Shown: piece after piece, positions 9,063-18,537 of the stretch | Layout: every line of letters starts with the position of its first letter | How positions within the stretch are numbered: position 1 is the first letter of the stretch | NCBI RefSeq assembly: GCF_019263805.1 | Contig: NZ_CP079195.1 | Span: 1,959,501-2,023,500, forward strand | Length of the DNA stretch: 64,000 bases | From: Polaribacter sp. NJDZ03 | Lineage (GTDB): Bacteria; Bacteroidota; Bacteroidia; Flavobacteriales; Flavobacteriaceae | Reading direction: 5' to 3' | The notes under the pieces: model-generated | Told to the model about the DNA's origin: nothing | Databases searched by the model: none | The model's input: only the letters and a program-made list of their open reading frames with translations | Translations under genes and position numbers: made by a program

Positions 9063-9920
9063 ATGGCTTGGTTTAAAAGAACGGATAAAGGAATACAGAC
9101 TTCTACAGAAGATAAAAAAGACACTCCAAAAGGGTTATGGTACAAAACACCTAGTGGAAAAATAATAGATACAGAAGAATTAAAAAGAAACCTATATGTT
9201 AGCCCAGAAGATGGATATCATGTAAGAATAGGAAGTAAAGAATATTTCGAATTATTTTTTGATGAAAATAAGTTTAAAGAACTAGATGCCAATCTAACCT
9301 CTAAAGATCCTTTAAAATTCGAAGACACAAAAAAATACCCAGATAGATTAAAGGCTGCGCAAGAAAAAACAAAATTAAACGACGCTGTTAGAACAGCTGT
9401 TGGAAAATCTTTAGGAAAAGATATTGTAATTGCAGCAATGGACTTTGCTTTTATTGGTGGATCTATGGGATCTGTTGTAGGAGAAAAAATAGCACGAGCT
9501 ATCGATTACTCTATAAAAAACAAAATTCCTTTTTTAATGGTTTCTAAATCTGGAGGAGCAAGAATGATGGAAGCCTCACTTTCATTAATGCAATTGGTAA
9601 AAACATCTGCAAAATTAGCACAATTAGCAGAAGTTAATATTCCGTACATTTCTTTATGTACAGACCCAACAACAGGTGGTACCACTGCATCTTACGCTAT
9701 GCTAGGTGATATTAATATTGCAGAACCAAATGCTTTAATTGCATTTGCAGGACCAAGAGTTGTAAAAGATACTACCGGTAAAGATTTGCCAGAAGGTTTC
9801 CAAAGATCAGAATTTGTATTAGAACATGGTTTCTTAGATGCAATTTACGAACGTAAAAACTTAAAAAAACAGATTAATCTGTATATCGATCTAATTCAGA
9901 ATATACCTGTTAGAGCATAA
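9063..9920 (+). CDS. accD: Acetyl-CoA carboxylase carboxyltransferase beta subunit, without zinc-ribbon cysteines
   Basis: Beta subunit of the carboxyltransferase that transfers CO2 from biotin to acetyl-CoA to make malonyl-CoA, the first step of fatty acid synthesis. The 285-aa protein has the crotonase-like core: [34 protein letters not shown], and [17 protein letters not shown], which forms an oxyanion/CoA site. The usual N-terminal zinc ribbon has two CxxC pairs; here the aligned positions read YKTPSGK and VSPEDGYH, so all four cysteines are gone while the surrounding residues (KRNLYV, HVRI) still align. This appears to be a lineage trait rather than damage, because the frame is intact. 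Confidence 0.93.
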   Translation: MAWFKRTDKGIQTSTEDKKDTPKGLWYKTPSGKIIDTEELKRNLYVSPEDGYHVRIGSKEYFELFFDENKFKELDANLTSKDPLKFEDTKKYPDRLKAAQEKTKLNDAVRTAVGKSLGKDIVIAAMDFAFIGGSMGSVVGEKIARAIDYSIKNKIPFLMVSKSGGARMMEASLSLMQLVKTSAKLAQLAEVNIPYISLCTDPTTGGTTASYAMLGDINIAEPNALIAFAGPRVVKDTTGKDLPEGFQRSEFVLEHGFLDAIYERKNLKKQINLYIDLIQNIPVRA

Positions 9921-9940
9921 TATAAAACATTCTTATAAAA

Positions 9941-9974
9941 GGTTAAAAACTAAGTAAACCCTTAGTTTTTAACC
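9941..9974 (+). terminator. Hairpin after accD
   Basis: GGTTAAAAACTAAG pairs with CTTAGTTTTTAACC around a short loop. The trailing T run is weak, so termination strength is uncertain. Confidence 0.55.
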
Positions 9975-10052
9975 CTTAAACAGATTACAATGTATCTTAG
10001 AAAGAGCTAAATAATGTATATATTTTCCTATATCAAATTAAAAAAATAATCA

Positions 10053-10060
10053 TATATTTG
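10053..10060 (+). promoter_or_regulatory. -7 box (TATATTTG) of rpsO
   Basis: TATATTTG followed by CAGC is a perfect TAnnTTTG match, 55 nt before the rpsO start. It implies a 5' leader of about 50 nt. Confidence 0.6.
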
Positions 10061-10115
10061 CAGCTTCAATGAATATATCATTGATATACATAATAATCAT
10101 TTAAATAATATTGGA

Positions 10116-10385
10116 ATGTATTTAACTAAAGAAGTAAAAGAAAGCATCTTCGAAAAACACGGTAAAGGAAAAAACGATACTGGTTCTTCAGAAGGTCAAA
10201 TTGCATTGTTTACACACAGAATTAACCATTTAACTGGGCACTTAAAAAGTAATCGTAAGGATTATAACACAGAGCGTTCATTAGTAATGTTAGTTGGTAA
10301 ACGTAGAAGTTTATTAGATTATCTAAAGAAATCTGATATTTTAAGATATCGTGCAATTATTGCAGAATTAGGAATTAGAAAATAA
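10116..10385 (+). CDS. rpsO: 30S ribosomal protein S15
   Basis: An 89-aa primary rRNA-binding protein of the small subunit platform. It has the full S15 signature: DTGSSEGQIALFTHRINHLTGHLKSNRKDYNTERSLVMLVGKRR is recognisable from residue 20 on, including the invariant TGSSEVQ-like segment and LVGKRRSLLDYL. It lies upstream of pnp, the same order as in many bacteria, but here with a 282-nt spacer holding a terminator-like hairpin, so coupling to pnp is probably partial. Confidence 0.97.
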   Translation: MYLTKEVKESIFEKHGKGKNDTGSSEGQIALFTHRINHLTGHLKSNRKDYNTERSLVMLVGKRRSLLDYLKKSDILRYRAIIAELGIRK

Positions 10386-10390
10386 TTCTT

Positions 10391-10424
10391 AAAAAAAGAG
10401 GGGCTATAAACGTTCCTCTTTTTT
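10391..10424 (+). terminator. Terminator after rpsO
   Basis: AAAAAAAGAGG pairs with CCTCTTTTTT across a 13-nt loop directly behind the rpsO stop codon. Read-through would be needed for rpsO-pnp cotranscription. Confidence 0.75.
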
Positions 10425-10667
10425 GTTTTTAAATTTTAAAGCATTCCTTTAAAATAGTGAAAAATATTCTCACAAAACAGAGAATAGAAAAAAGTATTAA
10501 ATTCTGACTAACAAACAGAATCTATATAAAAAAGGTTAAATTAATTAGCCGCATTCCTGCAAAGGCAGGAAAAAAAATCAAAAATAGTAACAGCATTTTT
10601 GAATTTCCATTGCAACAACGTACAACAACACAACAACAAACAAATTAAAAATTTAGAATTAAAATTT
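10425..10667 (+). other. rpsO-pnp spacer with a small palindrome
   Basis: The 243-nt spacer has no credible gene. At 10554-10571 TTCCTGC pairs with GCAGGAA around AAAG and is followed by eight A residues; this motif resembles short palindromes scattered in flavobacterial intergenic regions. It may mark the pnp leader, where PNPase autoregulation occurs in other bacteria, but nothing here proves that. Confidence 0.4.
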
Positions 10668-12902
10668 ATGATTCCAAAAGTATTTAGAGAGGTTATAGAC
10701 CTTGGAGATGGAAGAACTATCTCATTAGAAACCGGTAAATTAGCAAAACAAGCACACGGTTCTGTTGTTGTTCAAATGGGTAAAGCAATGTTATTATGTA
10801 CTGTAGTTTCTAACTACAAACAATCTGACGTTGATTTTTTACCACTTACAGTAGATTATAGAGAAAAATTTGCAGCTGCAGGTAGATATCCAGGTGGTTT
10901 CTTTAAAAGAGAAGCAAGACCAAGTGATGGAGAAGTATTAACAATGCGTCTTGTAGACCGTGTTTTACGTCCTTTATTTCCAAAAGATTACCATGCAGAA
11001 GTACAGGTAATGATTCAATTAATGTCTCATGATGAAGATGTTATGCCAGATGCATTAGCAGGTTTAGCAGCATCAGCAGCTATTCAATTATCAGATTTCC
11101 CTTTCGAATGCCCTATCTCTGAAGCAAGAGTTGGTCGTATCAACGGAGAATTTGTAATCAACCCAAACAGAGCACAATTAGCAGAATCTGACATCGATAT
11201 GATGATTGGAGCTTCTGCAGATTCTGTAATGATGGTTGAAGGTGAAATGGATGAAATTTCTGAAGAAGAAATGGCAGACGCAATTAAATTTGCACATGAA
11301 GCTATTAAAATTCAGTGTGCTGCTCAAGTAAAATTAGCAGAAGCTTTCGGTAAGAAAGAAACTAGAATATACCAAGGAGAAAGAGAAGATGAAGAGTTAG
11401 CAGCAAAAATAAATGACTTTTGTTACGACAAATGTTATGCTATCGCTAAAAAAGGAACATCTAAAGTAGAACGTACAACTGCATTTGCTGAAGTAAAAGA
11501 AGAATTAAAAGCTTCATTTACCGAAGAAGAATTAGCAGATTATGGAGATTTAGTTAGTAAATACTTCAACAAATCTCAAAAAGTAGCTGTTAGAGAATTA
11601 ACTTTATCTGAAGGTTTACGTTTAGATGGTAGAAAGACAGACGAAATTAGACCAATCTGGTGTGAAGTAGATTATTTACCATCTGTGCATGGTTCTTCTA
11701 TCTTTACTCGTGGAGAAACTCAAGCTTTAGCAACTGTAACTTTAGGAACATCTAGAGATGCAATGAAAATAGATATGCCATCTTATGAAGGTGAAGAGAA
11801 CTTCTATTTACACTATAATTTCCCTCCTTTTTGTACAGGTGAAGCTAGACCATTAAGAGGAACATCTCGTAGAGAAGTTGGTCATGGTAACTTAGCACAA
11901 CGTGGTTTAAAAGGAATGATTCCTGCAGACTGTCCTTATACAGTAAGAGTAGTATCTGAAGTATTAGAATCTAACGGTTCTTCTTCTATGGCAACTGTTT
12001 GTGCTGGTACAATGGCATTAATGGATGCAGGTGTTCAAATGATAAGACCAGTTTCTGGTATTGCAATGGGATTAATTTCTGATGGAGATCGTTACGCAGT
12101 TTTATCTGATATTTTAGGTGATGAAGATCACTTAGGAGATATGGACTTTAAAGTAACTGGTACTTCAGAAGGAATTACTGCTTGTCAAATGGATATTAAA
12201 GTAAAAGGATTAGGATATGAGATTTTAGTGAATGCACTAAAACAAGCTCGTGAAGGTCGTTTACATATTTTAGGAAAAATAACAGATACAATTGCAGGTG
12301 CTAACATAGAAGTTAAAGCACATGCACCTAAAATGGTTAATAGAAGAATACCTAATGAATTAATTGGTGCATTTATTGGACCAGGAGGTAAACACATTCA
12401 AGAATTACAGAAAGAAACAGAAACTACAATTGTAATTACTGAAGACGCTGTAACAGAAGAAGGTATTATTGAAATTTTAGGAACAAAACCAGAAGGAATT
12501 GAAGCAGTAATTGCTAAAATTGAATCTATGATGTTTAAACCAGAAAAAGGTTCTGTGTACGAAGTAAAAGTAATCAAAATGTTAGATTTTGGTGCTGTTG
12601 TAGAGTATACTGAAGCTCCTGGTAACGAAGTTTTACTTCACGTTAGTGAATTAGCTTGGGAACGTACAGATAACGTTTCTGATGTTGTTAAAATGGGAGA
12701 TATCTTAGATGTAAAATACTTTGGTTTAGACCCAAGAACACGTAAAGAAAAAGTTTCTAGAAAGGCTATTTTACCTAAACCAGAAGGTTTTGTAGAAAGA
12801 CCACCAAGAGATGATAAACGTTCTGGTGCACGTGATAACAGAAGTAGAGATAATCGCGGACGTGATGACAGAAAACCAAGAGAACCAAGAAAAGAAGAAT
12901 AA
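10668..12902 (+). CDS. pnp: Polyribonucleotide nucleotidyltransferase (PNPase)
   Basis: Phosphorolytic 3'-5' exoribonuclease, a core RNA-decay enzyme. The 744-aa chain has two RNase PH-like domains (about 1-215 and 305-535; motifs [18 protein letters not shown] and [18 protein letters not shown]), then a KH domain ([16 protein letters not shown]) and an S1 domain ([17 protein letters not shown]). The last 30 residues are a disordered R/D-rich tail ([20 protein letters not shown]), common in Bacteroidota RNA-binding proteins. The ATG beginning MIPKVFRE is used; a further-upstream TTG would add 23 asparagine- and glutamine-rich residues not typical of the family. Confidence 0.96.
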   Translation: MIPKVFREVIDLGDGRTISLETGKLAKQAHGSVVVQMGKAMLLCTVVSNYKQSDVDFLPLTVDYREKFAAAGRYPGGFFKREARPSDGEVLTMRLVDRVLRPLFPKDYHAEVQVMIQLMSHDEDVMPDALAGLAASAAIQLSDFPFECPISEARVGRINGEFVINPNRAQLAESDIDMMIGASADSVMMVEGEMDEISEEEMADAIKFAHEAIKIQCAAQVKLAEAFGKKETRIYQGEREDEELAAKINDFCYDKCYAIAKKGTSKVERTTAFAEVKEELKASFTEEELADYGDLVSKYFNKSQKVAVRELTLSEGLRLDGRKTDEIRPIWCEVDYLPSVHGSSIFTRGETQALATVTLGTSRDAMKIDMPSYEGEENFYLHYNFPPFCTGEARPLRGTSRREVGHGNLAQRGLKGMIPADCPYTVRVVSEVLESNGSSSMATVCAGTMALMDAGVQMIRPVSGIAMGLISDGDRYAVLSDILGDEDHLGDMDFKVTGTSEGITACQMDIKVKGLGYEILVNALKQAREGRLHILGKITDTIAGANIEVKAHAPKMVNRRIPNELIGAFIGPGGKHIQELQKETETTIVITEDAVTEEGIIEILGTKPEGIEAVIAKIESMMFKPEKGSVYEVKVIKMLDFGAVVEYTEAPGNEVLLHVSELAWERTDNVSDVVKMGDILDVKYFGLDPRTRKEKVSRKAILPKPEGFVERPPRDDKRSGARDNRSRDNRGRDDRKPREPRKEE

Positions 12903-12943
12903 ATGTCATGCTGAACTTATTTCAGTATCTCATAATTGAGATT

Positions 12944-12976
12944 AAAAATCGCCAATTAATTTTGGCGATTTTTTTG
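12944..12976 (+). terminator. Terminator after pnp
   Basis: AAAAATCGCCAA pairs with TTGGCGATTTTT around a 4-6 nt loop, with a T tract. Just upstream (about 12903-12931) is a fragment of a dispersed GTCATGCTGAACTTATTTCAG-type intergenic repeat. Confidence 0.8.
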
Positions 12977-13023
12977 GTTTATAGGGTATTTATAGAATGC
13001 TTTTATTTTCTTTGCACTCAACA

Positions 13024-14148
13024 ATGAAAATACAACATATTACATATTTATCTTTAGGCACAAACCAGGGAAACAAACTTGAAAACTTACAAAATGCTAT
13101 TAATTTGATAGATGATGGCATTGGAGGTATTCAAAAAATATCTTCTATATACAAAACTCCGGCTTGGGGTTTTGAAGGTGATGATTTTTTTAATATTTGT
13201 ATAAAAGTAGCAACTAATTTAGAACCAGAAACCTTAATAGACTCTTTATTAAAAATAGAAAACAAATTAGGTAGACAACGCAGTGCTGTAGAAGGATATC
13301 AAAACAGAAATATAGACATCGATATTTTATTATTCGATAATGAAATAATATTATCTAATGCCTTAATAGTGCCTCATGCTAAAATGTTACAACGAAAATT
13401 TGTTATGATTCCTCTAGCAGAAATAGCTTCAACTACAATTCATCCTATAGAGAAAAAAGAAATTGCCGCATGTTTACAAGGTTGTGATGATACCTCTGAA
13501 ATAATAAAATTAAGTGAAACCTTAAAAAGACCTATCTCTATTTCAGAAAAATATAACTATATAGCTATTGAAGGAAACATTGGTGCAGGTAAAACAACTT
13601 TAGCAAACTTACTATCTAAAGACTTTAATGCTAAAGTAGTTTTAGAACGTTTTGCAGACAATCCTTTTCTTCCAAAGTTTTATGAAGATAAAGAAAGATA
13701 TGCATTTCCTTTAGAGATGAGTTTTTTAGCAGATAGATATCAACAATTAACCGACGATTTAGCGCAGTTCGACTTATTTAAGAGCTTTATAATTTCAGAT
13801 TATTATATTTTTAAATCTTTAATTTTTGCACAAGTAACATTACAAAAAGAAGAATATCTCTTATATAGAAAAATGTTCGATTTAATGTACAAAGAAATTA
13901 CAAAACCAGATTTATATATTTATTTATTTCAGAATACAGAACGTCTGTTAGAAAACATTAAAAACCGAGGAAGAGCTTATGAACAAAAAATAGAACCAGA
14001 ATACTTAAAACGTATTCATAATGGTTATAAAAGTTTTATTAAAACTGAAAAAAGTTTAAATTTGCAAGTTATTGACGTTTCGGATATGGATTTTCTTAAC
14101 AATGAAGATGATTATAAGAACATTGTTAACAAAATAAAGCTTTTTTAA
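13024..14148 (+). CDS. folK-dnk: Fused HPPK (folate biosynthesis) and deoxynucleoside kinase
   Basis: Two enzymes in one 374-aa chain. Residues 1 to about 165 are 6-hydroxymethyl-dihydropterin pyrophosphokinase (SLGTNQGNKLENLQ, FFNICIKV, and the signature GYQNRNIDIDILLFD, then VPHAKMLQRKFVMIPL). Residues about 175-374 are a deoxynucleoside kinase, with the P-loop GNIGAGKTT at about 184-192, VLERFADNPFLP, a DRYQ motif, and the lid RGRAYEQ. The first domain commits pterin to folate; the second salvages deoxynucleosides, perhaps deoxyadenosine. Such fusions occur in flavobacteria and, as I recall, have been studied in Polaribacter. The start is the ATG nine codons inside the longest frame (MKIQHITY). 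Confidence 0.92.
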   Translation: MKIQHITYLSLGTNQGNKLENLQNAINLIDDGIGGIQKISSIYKTPAWGFEGDDFFNICIKVATNLEPETLIDSLLKIENKLGRQRSAVEGYQNRNIDIDILLFDNEIILSNALIVPHAKMLQRKFVMIPLAEIASTTIHPIEKKEIAACLQGCDDTSEIIKLSETLKRPISISEKYNYIAIEGNIGAGKTTLANLLSKDFNAKVVLERFADNPFLPKFYEDKERYAFPLEMSFLADRYQQLTDDLAQFDLFKSFIISDYYIFKSLIFAQVTLQKEEYLLYRKMFDLMYKEITKPDLYIYLFQNTERLLENIKNRGRAYEQKIEPEYLKRIHNGYKSFIKTEKSLNLQVIDVSDMDFLNNEDDYKNIVNKIKLF

Positions 14149-14159
14149 AAAAAAAAATA

Positions 14160-14167
14160 TATTTTTG
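14160..14167 (+). promoter_or_regulatory. -7 box (TATTTTTG) of the OmpA-family gene
   Basis: TATTTTTG followed by TGG lies 47 nt before the ATG and 11 nt after the folK-dnk stop. A TTG stands about 24 nt upstream. It overlaps no coding sequence and argues for the downstream ATG (MRRIILF). Confidence 0.5.
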
Positions 14168-14214
14168 TGGGAATCATTCCCCTATACTATTTAAAACAAA
14201 AAAATCAAATTAAA

Positions 14215-15729
14215 ATGAGGAGAATTATACTATTTATTTTATTGAGCAGTACTATTATAGCTCAATCATTCGGTCAATCTACCGAAAACACCATAATAAA
14301 CACCGACAGTACCGAAGTAAAAGGTAAGGATATTATTAAAGACAATAACACCTGGGCAATTGGTGGTGGTTTTAGTAATTTTATCATGCATGGAGATTTA
14401 CGTTCAATTGGAGTTGCTGATGATTCTAATTATTGGAATTTTGGTGGTTATGTATATGTAGATAAAATGTTTAACCCAATTTTAGGTTTAGAACTTAAAG
14501 CTACATATAACAAAATGTCTGGAGGCGTACAATCTTTCTCTAACGGATATTCTCTTAGATATGTACCAAATAATGTTATTAGTAATTCTGACTTACGATT
14601 TGAAGGTAGGTCTTACGGTGCTGAGTTAAACTTAATTGTGAGTTTAACAAACATGTTTAAAAGGGATGCAACTAAATGGCATGCGGCTGGTTATTTTGGA
14701 GTTGGATATCATCAATATGATTCTGCTCTTTATAAAACAGACCCAACTGGTGCAACACCAGATGAACTTTTAGTAGACTTTGGTTACAACCCAGACAGAA
14801 ATAGTGTAAATGAAGCAAGTTCTATCTTTTTATCTGCACAACTAGGTGTAAAAAGAAAAATAAGTAGACGAATAGATGTTGAATTTAGAACAGGAATGTA
14901 CCTTAATAATGAAGATCATTTAGATGCAGCTGTTTCTGACAAACAGACTTGGGAAAGCTTTTTTGTTACTAGTTTAGGTGTTGTTTTAAAATTAGGAAAG
15001 AAAAAAGAATACATTATATGGGCTGCTGAAGAAGCTCCTGGAGCACAATTTACAATTGTAGATACAGATGGAGATGGTGTAATGGATGAATTAGATGTAG
15101 AACCAAACACTCCAAAAGGTGCAATGGTATACGGTAACGGTCAGGCTGTAGATACAGACGGAGATGGTTTACCAGATTTTAAAGATAAATGTCCTTTAGA
15201 ATACGGACCATTATCAAATGAAGGTTGTCCTTTAAATGTAGATACAGATGGAGATGGCGTAATGGATGCAAAAGATTTATGTCCAAATACTCCAGGTCCT
15301 GTAGAAAATAGAGGTTGTCCTAAACAAGAAGTAGTAGCACCAGTTAACATTACCCAACAAATTGGATTGTTAGCAACCAGTATTTACTTTGATACTAATA
15401 AGGATGATATTAAATTAATTTCTTACAGTACCATTGACCAAATTATTGGATTAATGAAAAAAATACCAGATGTAAAATTCGTTATTGAAGGTCATACAGA
15501 TGATAGAAATAGTGACAGATACAACTTGTACTTATCTCAAAGAAGAACTGAAAGTGTTAGAAAATACATGATTAAGAGAGGTATAGAAAGTGATAGACTT
15601 AAACCAGTAGGTTATGGAGAATCTAGACCTAAATTCTCTAATGATAATGCAGGTGGAAGACAATTAAACAGAAGAGTTGAGATTAAACCTATTGATGCAA
15701 TAGGTGAGGTAGAGAGAATTGATGAATAA
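14215..15729 (+). CDS. OmpA-family outer membrane protein with thrombospondin type 3 repeats
   Basis: The 504-aa protein has a signal peptide (ending near SFGQS, residue 22) and an N-terminal beta-barrel (about 40-265). Three calcium-binding TSP3-type repeats follow (DTDGDGVMDELD, DTDGDGLPDFKDKCP, DTDGDGVMDAKDLCP), then a C-terminal OmpA peptidoglycan-binding domain (IYFDTNKDDIK ... IEGHTDDRNSDRYNLYLSQRR ... GYGESRP ... LNRRVEI). It ties the outer membrane to the cell wall. The TSP3 units are also visible as DNA repeats with an exact 90-bp period starting at 15058, 15148 and 15238. It has its own promoter and terminator. Confidence 0.93.
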   Translation: MRRIILFILLSSTIIAQSFGQSTENTIINTDSTEVKGKDIIKDNNTWAIGGGFSNFIMHGDLRSIGVADDSNYWNFGGYVYVDKMFNPILGLELKATYNKMSGGVQSFSNGYSLRYVPNNVISNSDLRFEGRSYGAELNLIVSLTNMFKRDATKWHAAGYFGVGYHQYDSALYKTDPTGATPDELLVDFGYNPDRNSVNEASSIFLSAQLGVKRKISRRIDVEFRTGMYLNNEDHLDAAVSDKQTWESFFVTSLGVVLKLGKKKEYIIWAAEEAPGAQFTIVDTDGDGVMDELDVEPNTPKGAMVYGNGQAVDTDGDGLPDFKDKCPLEYGPLSNEGCPLNVDTDGDGVMDAKDLCPNTPGPVENRGCPKQEVVAPVNITQQIGLLATSIYFDTNKDDIKLISYSTIDQIIGLMKKIPDVKFVIEGHTDDRNSDRYNLYLSQRRTESVRKYMIKRGIESDRLKPVGYGESRPKFSNDNAGGRQLNRRVEIKPIDAIGEVERIDE

Positions 15730-15747
15730 TTAATTAATCTATTAAAT

Positions 15748-15781
15748 AAAAAAAGAGGCTACTTATGTAGCCTCTTTTTTT
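15748..15781 (+). terminator. Terminator after the OmpA-family gene
   Basis: AAAAGAGGCTAC pairs with GTAGCCTCTTTT around TTAT and ends in a long T run. Confidence 0.88.
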
Positions 15782-16041
15782 ATTTAAAATTGTAACATAT
15801 AAAATAGCACCTCTTTAATTTAATAAGCAATATATATACCTTGTAAAGCATATATGAAGTATTTTTATTTAAGTTGTACTATTTAAAACAATCTAAGTTC
15901 AAGGAATAAAATTCTGTCTTTTGCACTTATTTGGAATAATATAAATATACTCCTAAAGAAGTTTTAGTAGATATAAACTAATCTAAATAGTTATACAATC
16001 AATTTTTAACTCGTTATATAAATACCAGTATATCTTATTAA
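15782..16041. other. Gene-free AT-rich spacer between two terminators
   Basis: About 260 nt with no plausible coding frame, tRNA or clear TAnnTTTG promoter. It lies between the OmpA-gene terminator and the gldC terminator, two convergent transcripts. I see nothing functional in it. Confidence 0.5.
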
Positions 16042-16088
16042 AAACACAAAAAGGTTGTCCAATTAACATGGACAACCTTTTTGTGTTT
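16042..16088 (-). terminator. Long hairpin terminator of the gldB-gldC transcript (symmetrical)
   Basis: AAACACAAAAAGGTTGTCC pairs perfectly with GGACAACCTTTTTGTGTTT around a 9-nt loop. It lies 16 nt past the gldC stop and is symmetrical, so it could act in both directions. Confidence 0.8.
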
Positions 16089-16103
16089 AAAAATAAGTAG
16101 TAT

Positions 16104-16436
16104 TTATTTCAGCTCTAACTTCTCTGCAAAATAATCACAAAAATCACGCATAGTAGCACTCATTTTCTGATCATCGGTTGCGCGTTCAAATGAATCTGCC
16201 ATAGAGACCAATGTTTGATGATAAAACTGCTTCATTTCATCTACAGGCATCTCTTTAGTCCATAAATCCATTCGTAAAGTATCTTTTTTCTTATGATCCC
16301 AGACAGAAATCATAATCGCTTTAGATTCTTCATTATCTATACCACCATCGTTTGCTGTCCAGTAAATTTCTTCTGGAACTTTGTTTTCATCTAAACCAAT
16401 TTCAAAATTAATTTGTGAATTATGTTTTATTGACAT
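16104..16436 (-). CDS. gldC: Gliding motility protein GldC
   Basis: A 110-aa soluble protein with no signal peptide, recognisable as GldC by overall sequence (INFEIGLDENKVPEEIYWTANDGG, LRMDLWTKEMPVDEMKQFYHQTL, CDYFAEKLEL). In Flavobacterium johnsoniae, GldC supports gliding and improves GldB function but is not itself essential. Its ATG overlaps the gldB stop by one base (TAATG arrangement), so translation is coupled. Confidence 0.93.
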   Translation of the reverse strand: MSIKHNSQINFEIGLDENKVPEEIYWTANDGGIDNEESKAIMISVWDHKKKDTLRMDLWTKEMPVDEMKQFYHQTLVSMADSFERATDDQKMSATMRDFCDYFAEKLELK

Positions 16437-17395
16437 TATTTTTTAGGCTTGTAATTTGATTTTTGAAATAATTCTTCAAAATCAATAATTAATAATTCTT
16501 GCAAAGATACATCATTATTTTGCATAAAAGACTTCACAATCTGCCACCCTAACCAGACGCCAATTCTTCCTGGAGAATCATTATCATTCTGTAAATAAAA
16601 TTTAGAAAAAGGAGCATTGTCTAAAAATCTTTTATTCAAAGCTGTTTCTGTACTAAATAGTAACTTTTTTTCTATAAAATATTTCCAAATATTTTCTTCA
16701 TTGGCAATAGCCCAATCTAACTTTTCACTTGAATACCCAATTTTAAATTGATCTAAAATGGTAGGTAAATACAAATCTAATACATATAGCTTCTTACCTT
16801 CATAAATCATTTTTGATAAAAAACTTCTGTTAGAAAATGGTATTAATTGCTTTTCTATCATTGTATTTGCAACATCAACAATTATATTTTCTCTTTTGTT
16901 ATTTTCTTTAATATATTTTGGATAATCTGCATAAAATCGGTGTGTTTTTCCTAAGTAAACATCCAAAGAAATAAACAATAAACTATCTGCATAGATTACT
17001 CTACTATTATAATCTATATTAGAAATCATGGTAACTACATTAGGCGCTTTAAAATTAGAATTATAATATTTAACATGCTTAAAAAGGGTTCTTAATTCTA
17101 CTTCTAGCTGAGAGATATCTTTATATAATTTTTGTGTTTCAGCAAATAACTCTTGCTCGTCCGTATCTGCTATTTTAGAGATCGCTAAACTATCTGAAAA
17201 TGATTTTGGAAATAAATAGGGGTATTCATTTTTAAGAGCGGGCAATGTTTTTGCTGTTGAATTATAAAAATCAACTTCGTATCTTTTTGTGGTAAAATCA
17301 ACATTTACAGTAGAAACATCAATTTGAGTGTTTTTTTTATCAGAACATGAAAAAAAAACACATAAAACCATTAAATTCATAAAATAAAATCTCAT
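16436..17395 (-). CDS. gldB: Gliding motility lipoprotein GldB
   Basis: The 319-aa lipoprotein has a signal peptide with a lipobox (MVLCVFFSC, Cys about residue 17) followed by a charged linker. The body matches GldB: VDFYNSTAKTLPALKNEYPYLFP near the N-terminus and GRIGVWLGWQIVKSFMQNN near the C-terminus. GldB is required for gliding in F. johnsoniae. It is the first gene of a two-gene operon with gldC and is divergent from nadE with a 59-nt shared promoter region, a gene order known from other flavobacteria. Confidence 0.93.
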   Translation of the reverse strand: MRFYFMNLMVLCVFFSCSDKKNTQIDVSTVNVDFTTKRYEVDFYNSTAKTLPALKNEYPYLFPKSFSDSLAISKIADTDEQELFAETQKLYKDISQLEVELRTLFKHVKYYNSNFKAPNVVTMISNIDYNSRVIYADSLLFISLDVYLGKTHRFYADYPKYIKENNKRENIIVDVANTMIEKQLIPFSNRSFLSKMIYEGKKLYVLDLYLPTILDQFKIGYSSEKLDWAIANEENIWKYFIEKKLLFSTETALNKRFLDNAPFSKFYLQNDNDSPGRIGVWLGWQIVKSFMQNNDVSLQELLIIDFEELFQKSNYKPKK

Positions 17396-17454
17396 ATTCT
17401 TTGTACCTTAGTCATTAGATTTAAGAACGCTAAAAATACTAAAATAGTTTATCA

Positions 17455-18243
17455 ATGAAGACTGAAAAGGTTGCCGAATACATTATAAAATGGCTAAAAG
17501 ATTATGCTGAAAATGCAAAAGTAAAAGGATTTGTAGTTGGAGTATCTGGCGGTATAGATTCTGCCCTTACCTCTACTTTATGTGCTAAAACTGGTTTACC
17601 TACTTTATGTGTAGAAATGCCAATTCATCAATCTCCAGTTCAAGTTACTAGAGCACAAGAACATATTACACAATTAAAAAATAATTTTGATAATGTTTCT
17701 GATGTTCGAGTAGATTTAACCTCTACTTTCGAAGATTTTAAAAATGTAGTTCCAAATGCAACTCCTTCTCCAAAAGTAGATTTATCTTTAGCCAATACAA
17801 GAGCTAGACTAAGAATGACAACTTTATACTATTTAGCCGGTTTACACAGTTCTTTAGTAGCCGGAACCGGTAATAAAGTAGAAGATTTTGGCGTTGGTTT
17901 TTACACCAAATATGGTGATGGTGGTGTAGATTTAAGTCCTATTGCAGATTTAATGAAATCTGAAGTATATAAATTATCTGAGTTTTTAGGTGTACCAAAT
18001 TCTATACAAAAAGCACAACCAACAGATGGTTTATTTGGAGATAGTAGAACAGATGAAGATCAAATAGGCGCTTCTTATGATGAGTTAGAATGGGCCATGG
18101 TGATGCAAGAAAAGGGAAAATCTGAAAATGATTTTTCGGGAAGAAATCAAGAAGTTTTTAAAATTTACACAAGATTAAATAGAATTAACCAACATAAAAT
18201 GTTGCCAATACCTATTTGTGAAATACCCGAAGAAATAAAATAA
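17455..18243 (+). CDS. nadE: NAD+ synthase, ammonia-dependent
   Basis: The 262-aa enzyme makes NAD from nicotinic acid adenine dinucleotide, ATP and ammonia. The P-loop GVSGGIDSALTS (about 28-39), ANTRARLRMTTLYYLA, GTGNKVEDFGVGFYTKYGDGGVD and the C-terminal GLFGDSRTDEDQIG are all present. There is no N-terminal nitrilase/glutaminase domain, so free ammonia rather than glutamine is the likely nitrogen donor. Divergent from gldB. Confidence 0.95.
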   Translation: MKTEKVAEYIIKWLKDYAENAKVKGFVVGVSGGIDSALTSTLCAKTGLPTLCVEMPIHQSPVQVTRAQEHITQLKNNFDNVSDVRVDLTSTFEDFKNVVPNATPSPKVDLSLANTRARLRMTTLYYLAGLHSSLVAGTGNKVEDFGVGFYTKYGDGGVDLSPIADLMKSEVYKLSEFLGVPNSIQKAQPTDGLFGDSRTDEDQIGASYDELEWAMVMQEKGKSENDFSGRNQEVFKIYTRLNRINQHKMLPIPICEIPEEIK

Positions 18244-18249
18244 AAGCAC

Positions 18250-18289
18250 AAAAAAGCCTTAATTTTTTAAATAAAATTAAGGCTTTTTT
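18250..18289 (+). terminator. Terminator after nadE
   Basis: AAAAAAGCCTTAATTTT pairs with AAAATTAAGGCTTTTTT around a short AT loop. It is symmetrical and may also end the small minus-strand gene that follows. Confidence 0.85.
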
Positions 18290-18304
18290 ATTAAGATTTT
18301 GAAA

Positions 18305-18436
18305 TTAAAGTAAATTTGCAGCTACCATCGTTTTTTTTATCTTCATATAAGCTTTTTTCTTAGACCCTTTTGAAATTTCAAATGGCAATAGTAGAAATAA
18401 TTGAATAATTCTTAAAAATTGTAATAATTTTTTCAT
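18305..18436 (-). CDS. Possible small protein of 43 aa
   Basis: A 43-codon frame begins MKKLLQFLRIIQLFLLLPFE, a hydrophobic helix with a basic N-terminus, followed by a lysine-rich tail. Upstream on the same strand is TATATTGCACTCGC, very close to the flavobacterial TAnnTTTG box with its usual GCA context; a symmetrical terminator lies just past the stop. Promoter, frame and terminator together suggest a real transcript, but a noncoding RNA or a chance frame remain possible. I do not recognise a family. Confidence 0.4.
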   Translation of the reverse strand: MKKLLQFLRIIQLFLLLPFEISKGSKKKAYMKIKKTMVAANLL

Positions 18437-18537
18437 GATAATGAGGGTTTTCTTTTTGCGAGTGCAATATACAAAAAATCTATATCATTATCAGTTTTCA
18501 CTATAGGTGTAAACACCCTTTTTACAATTTAATAATA

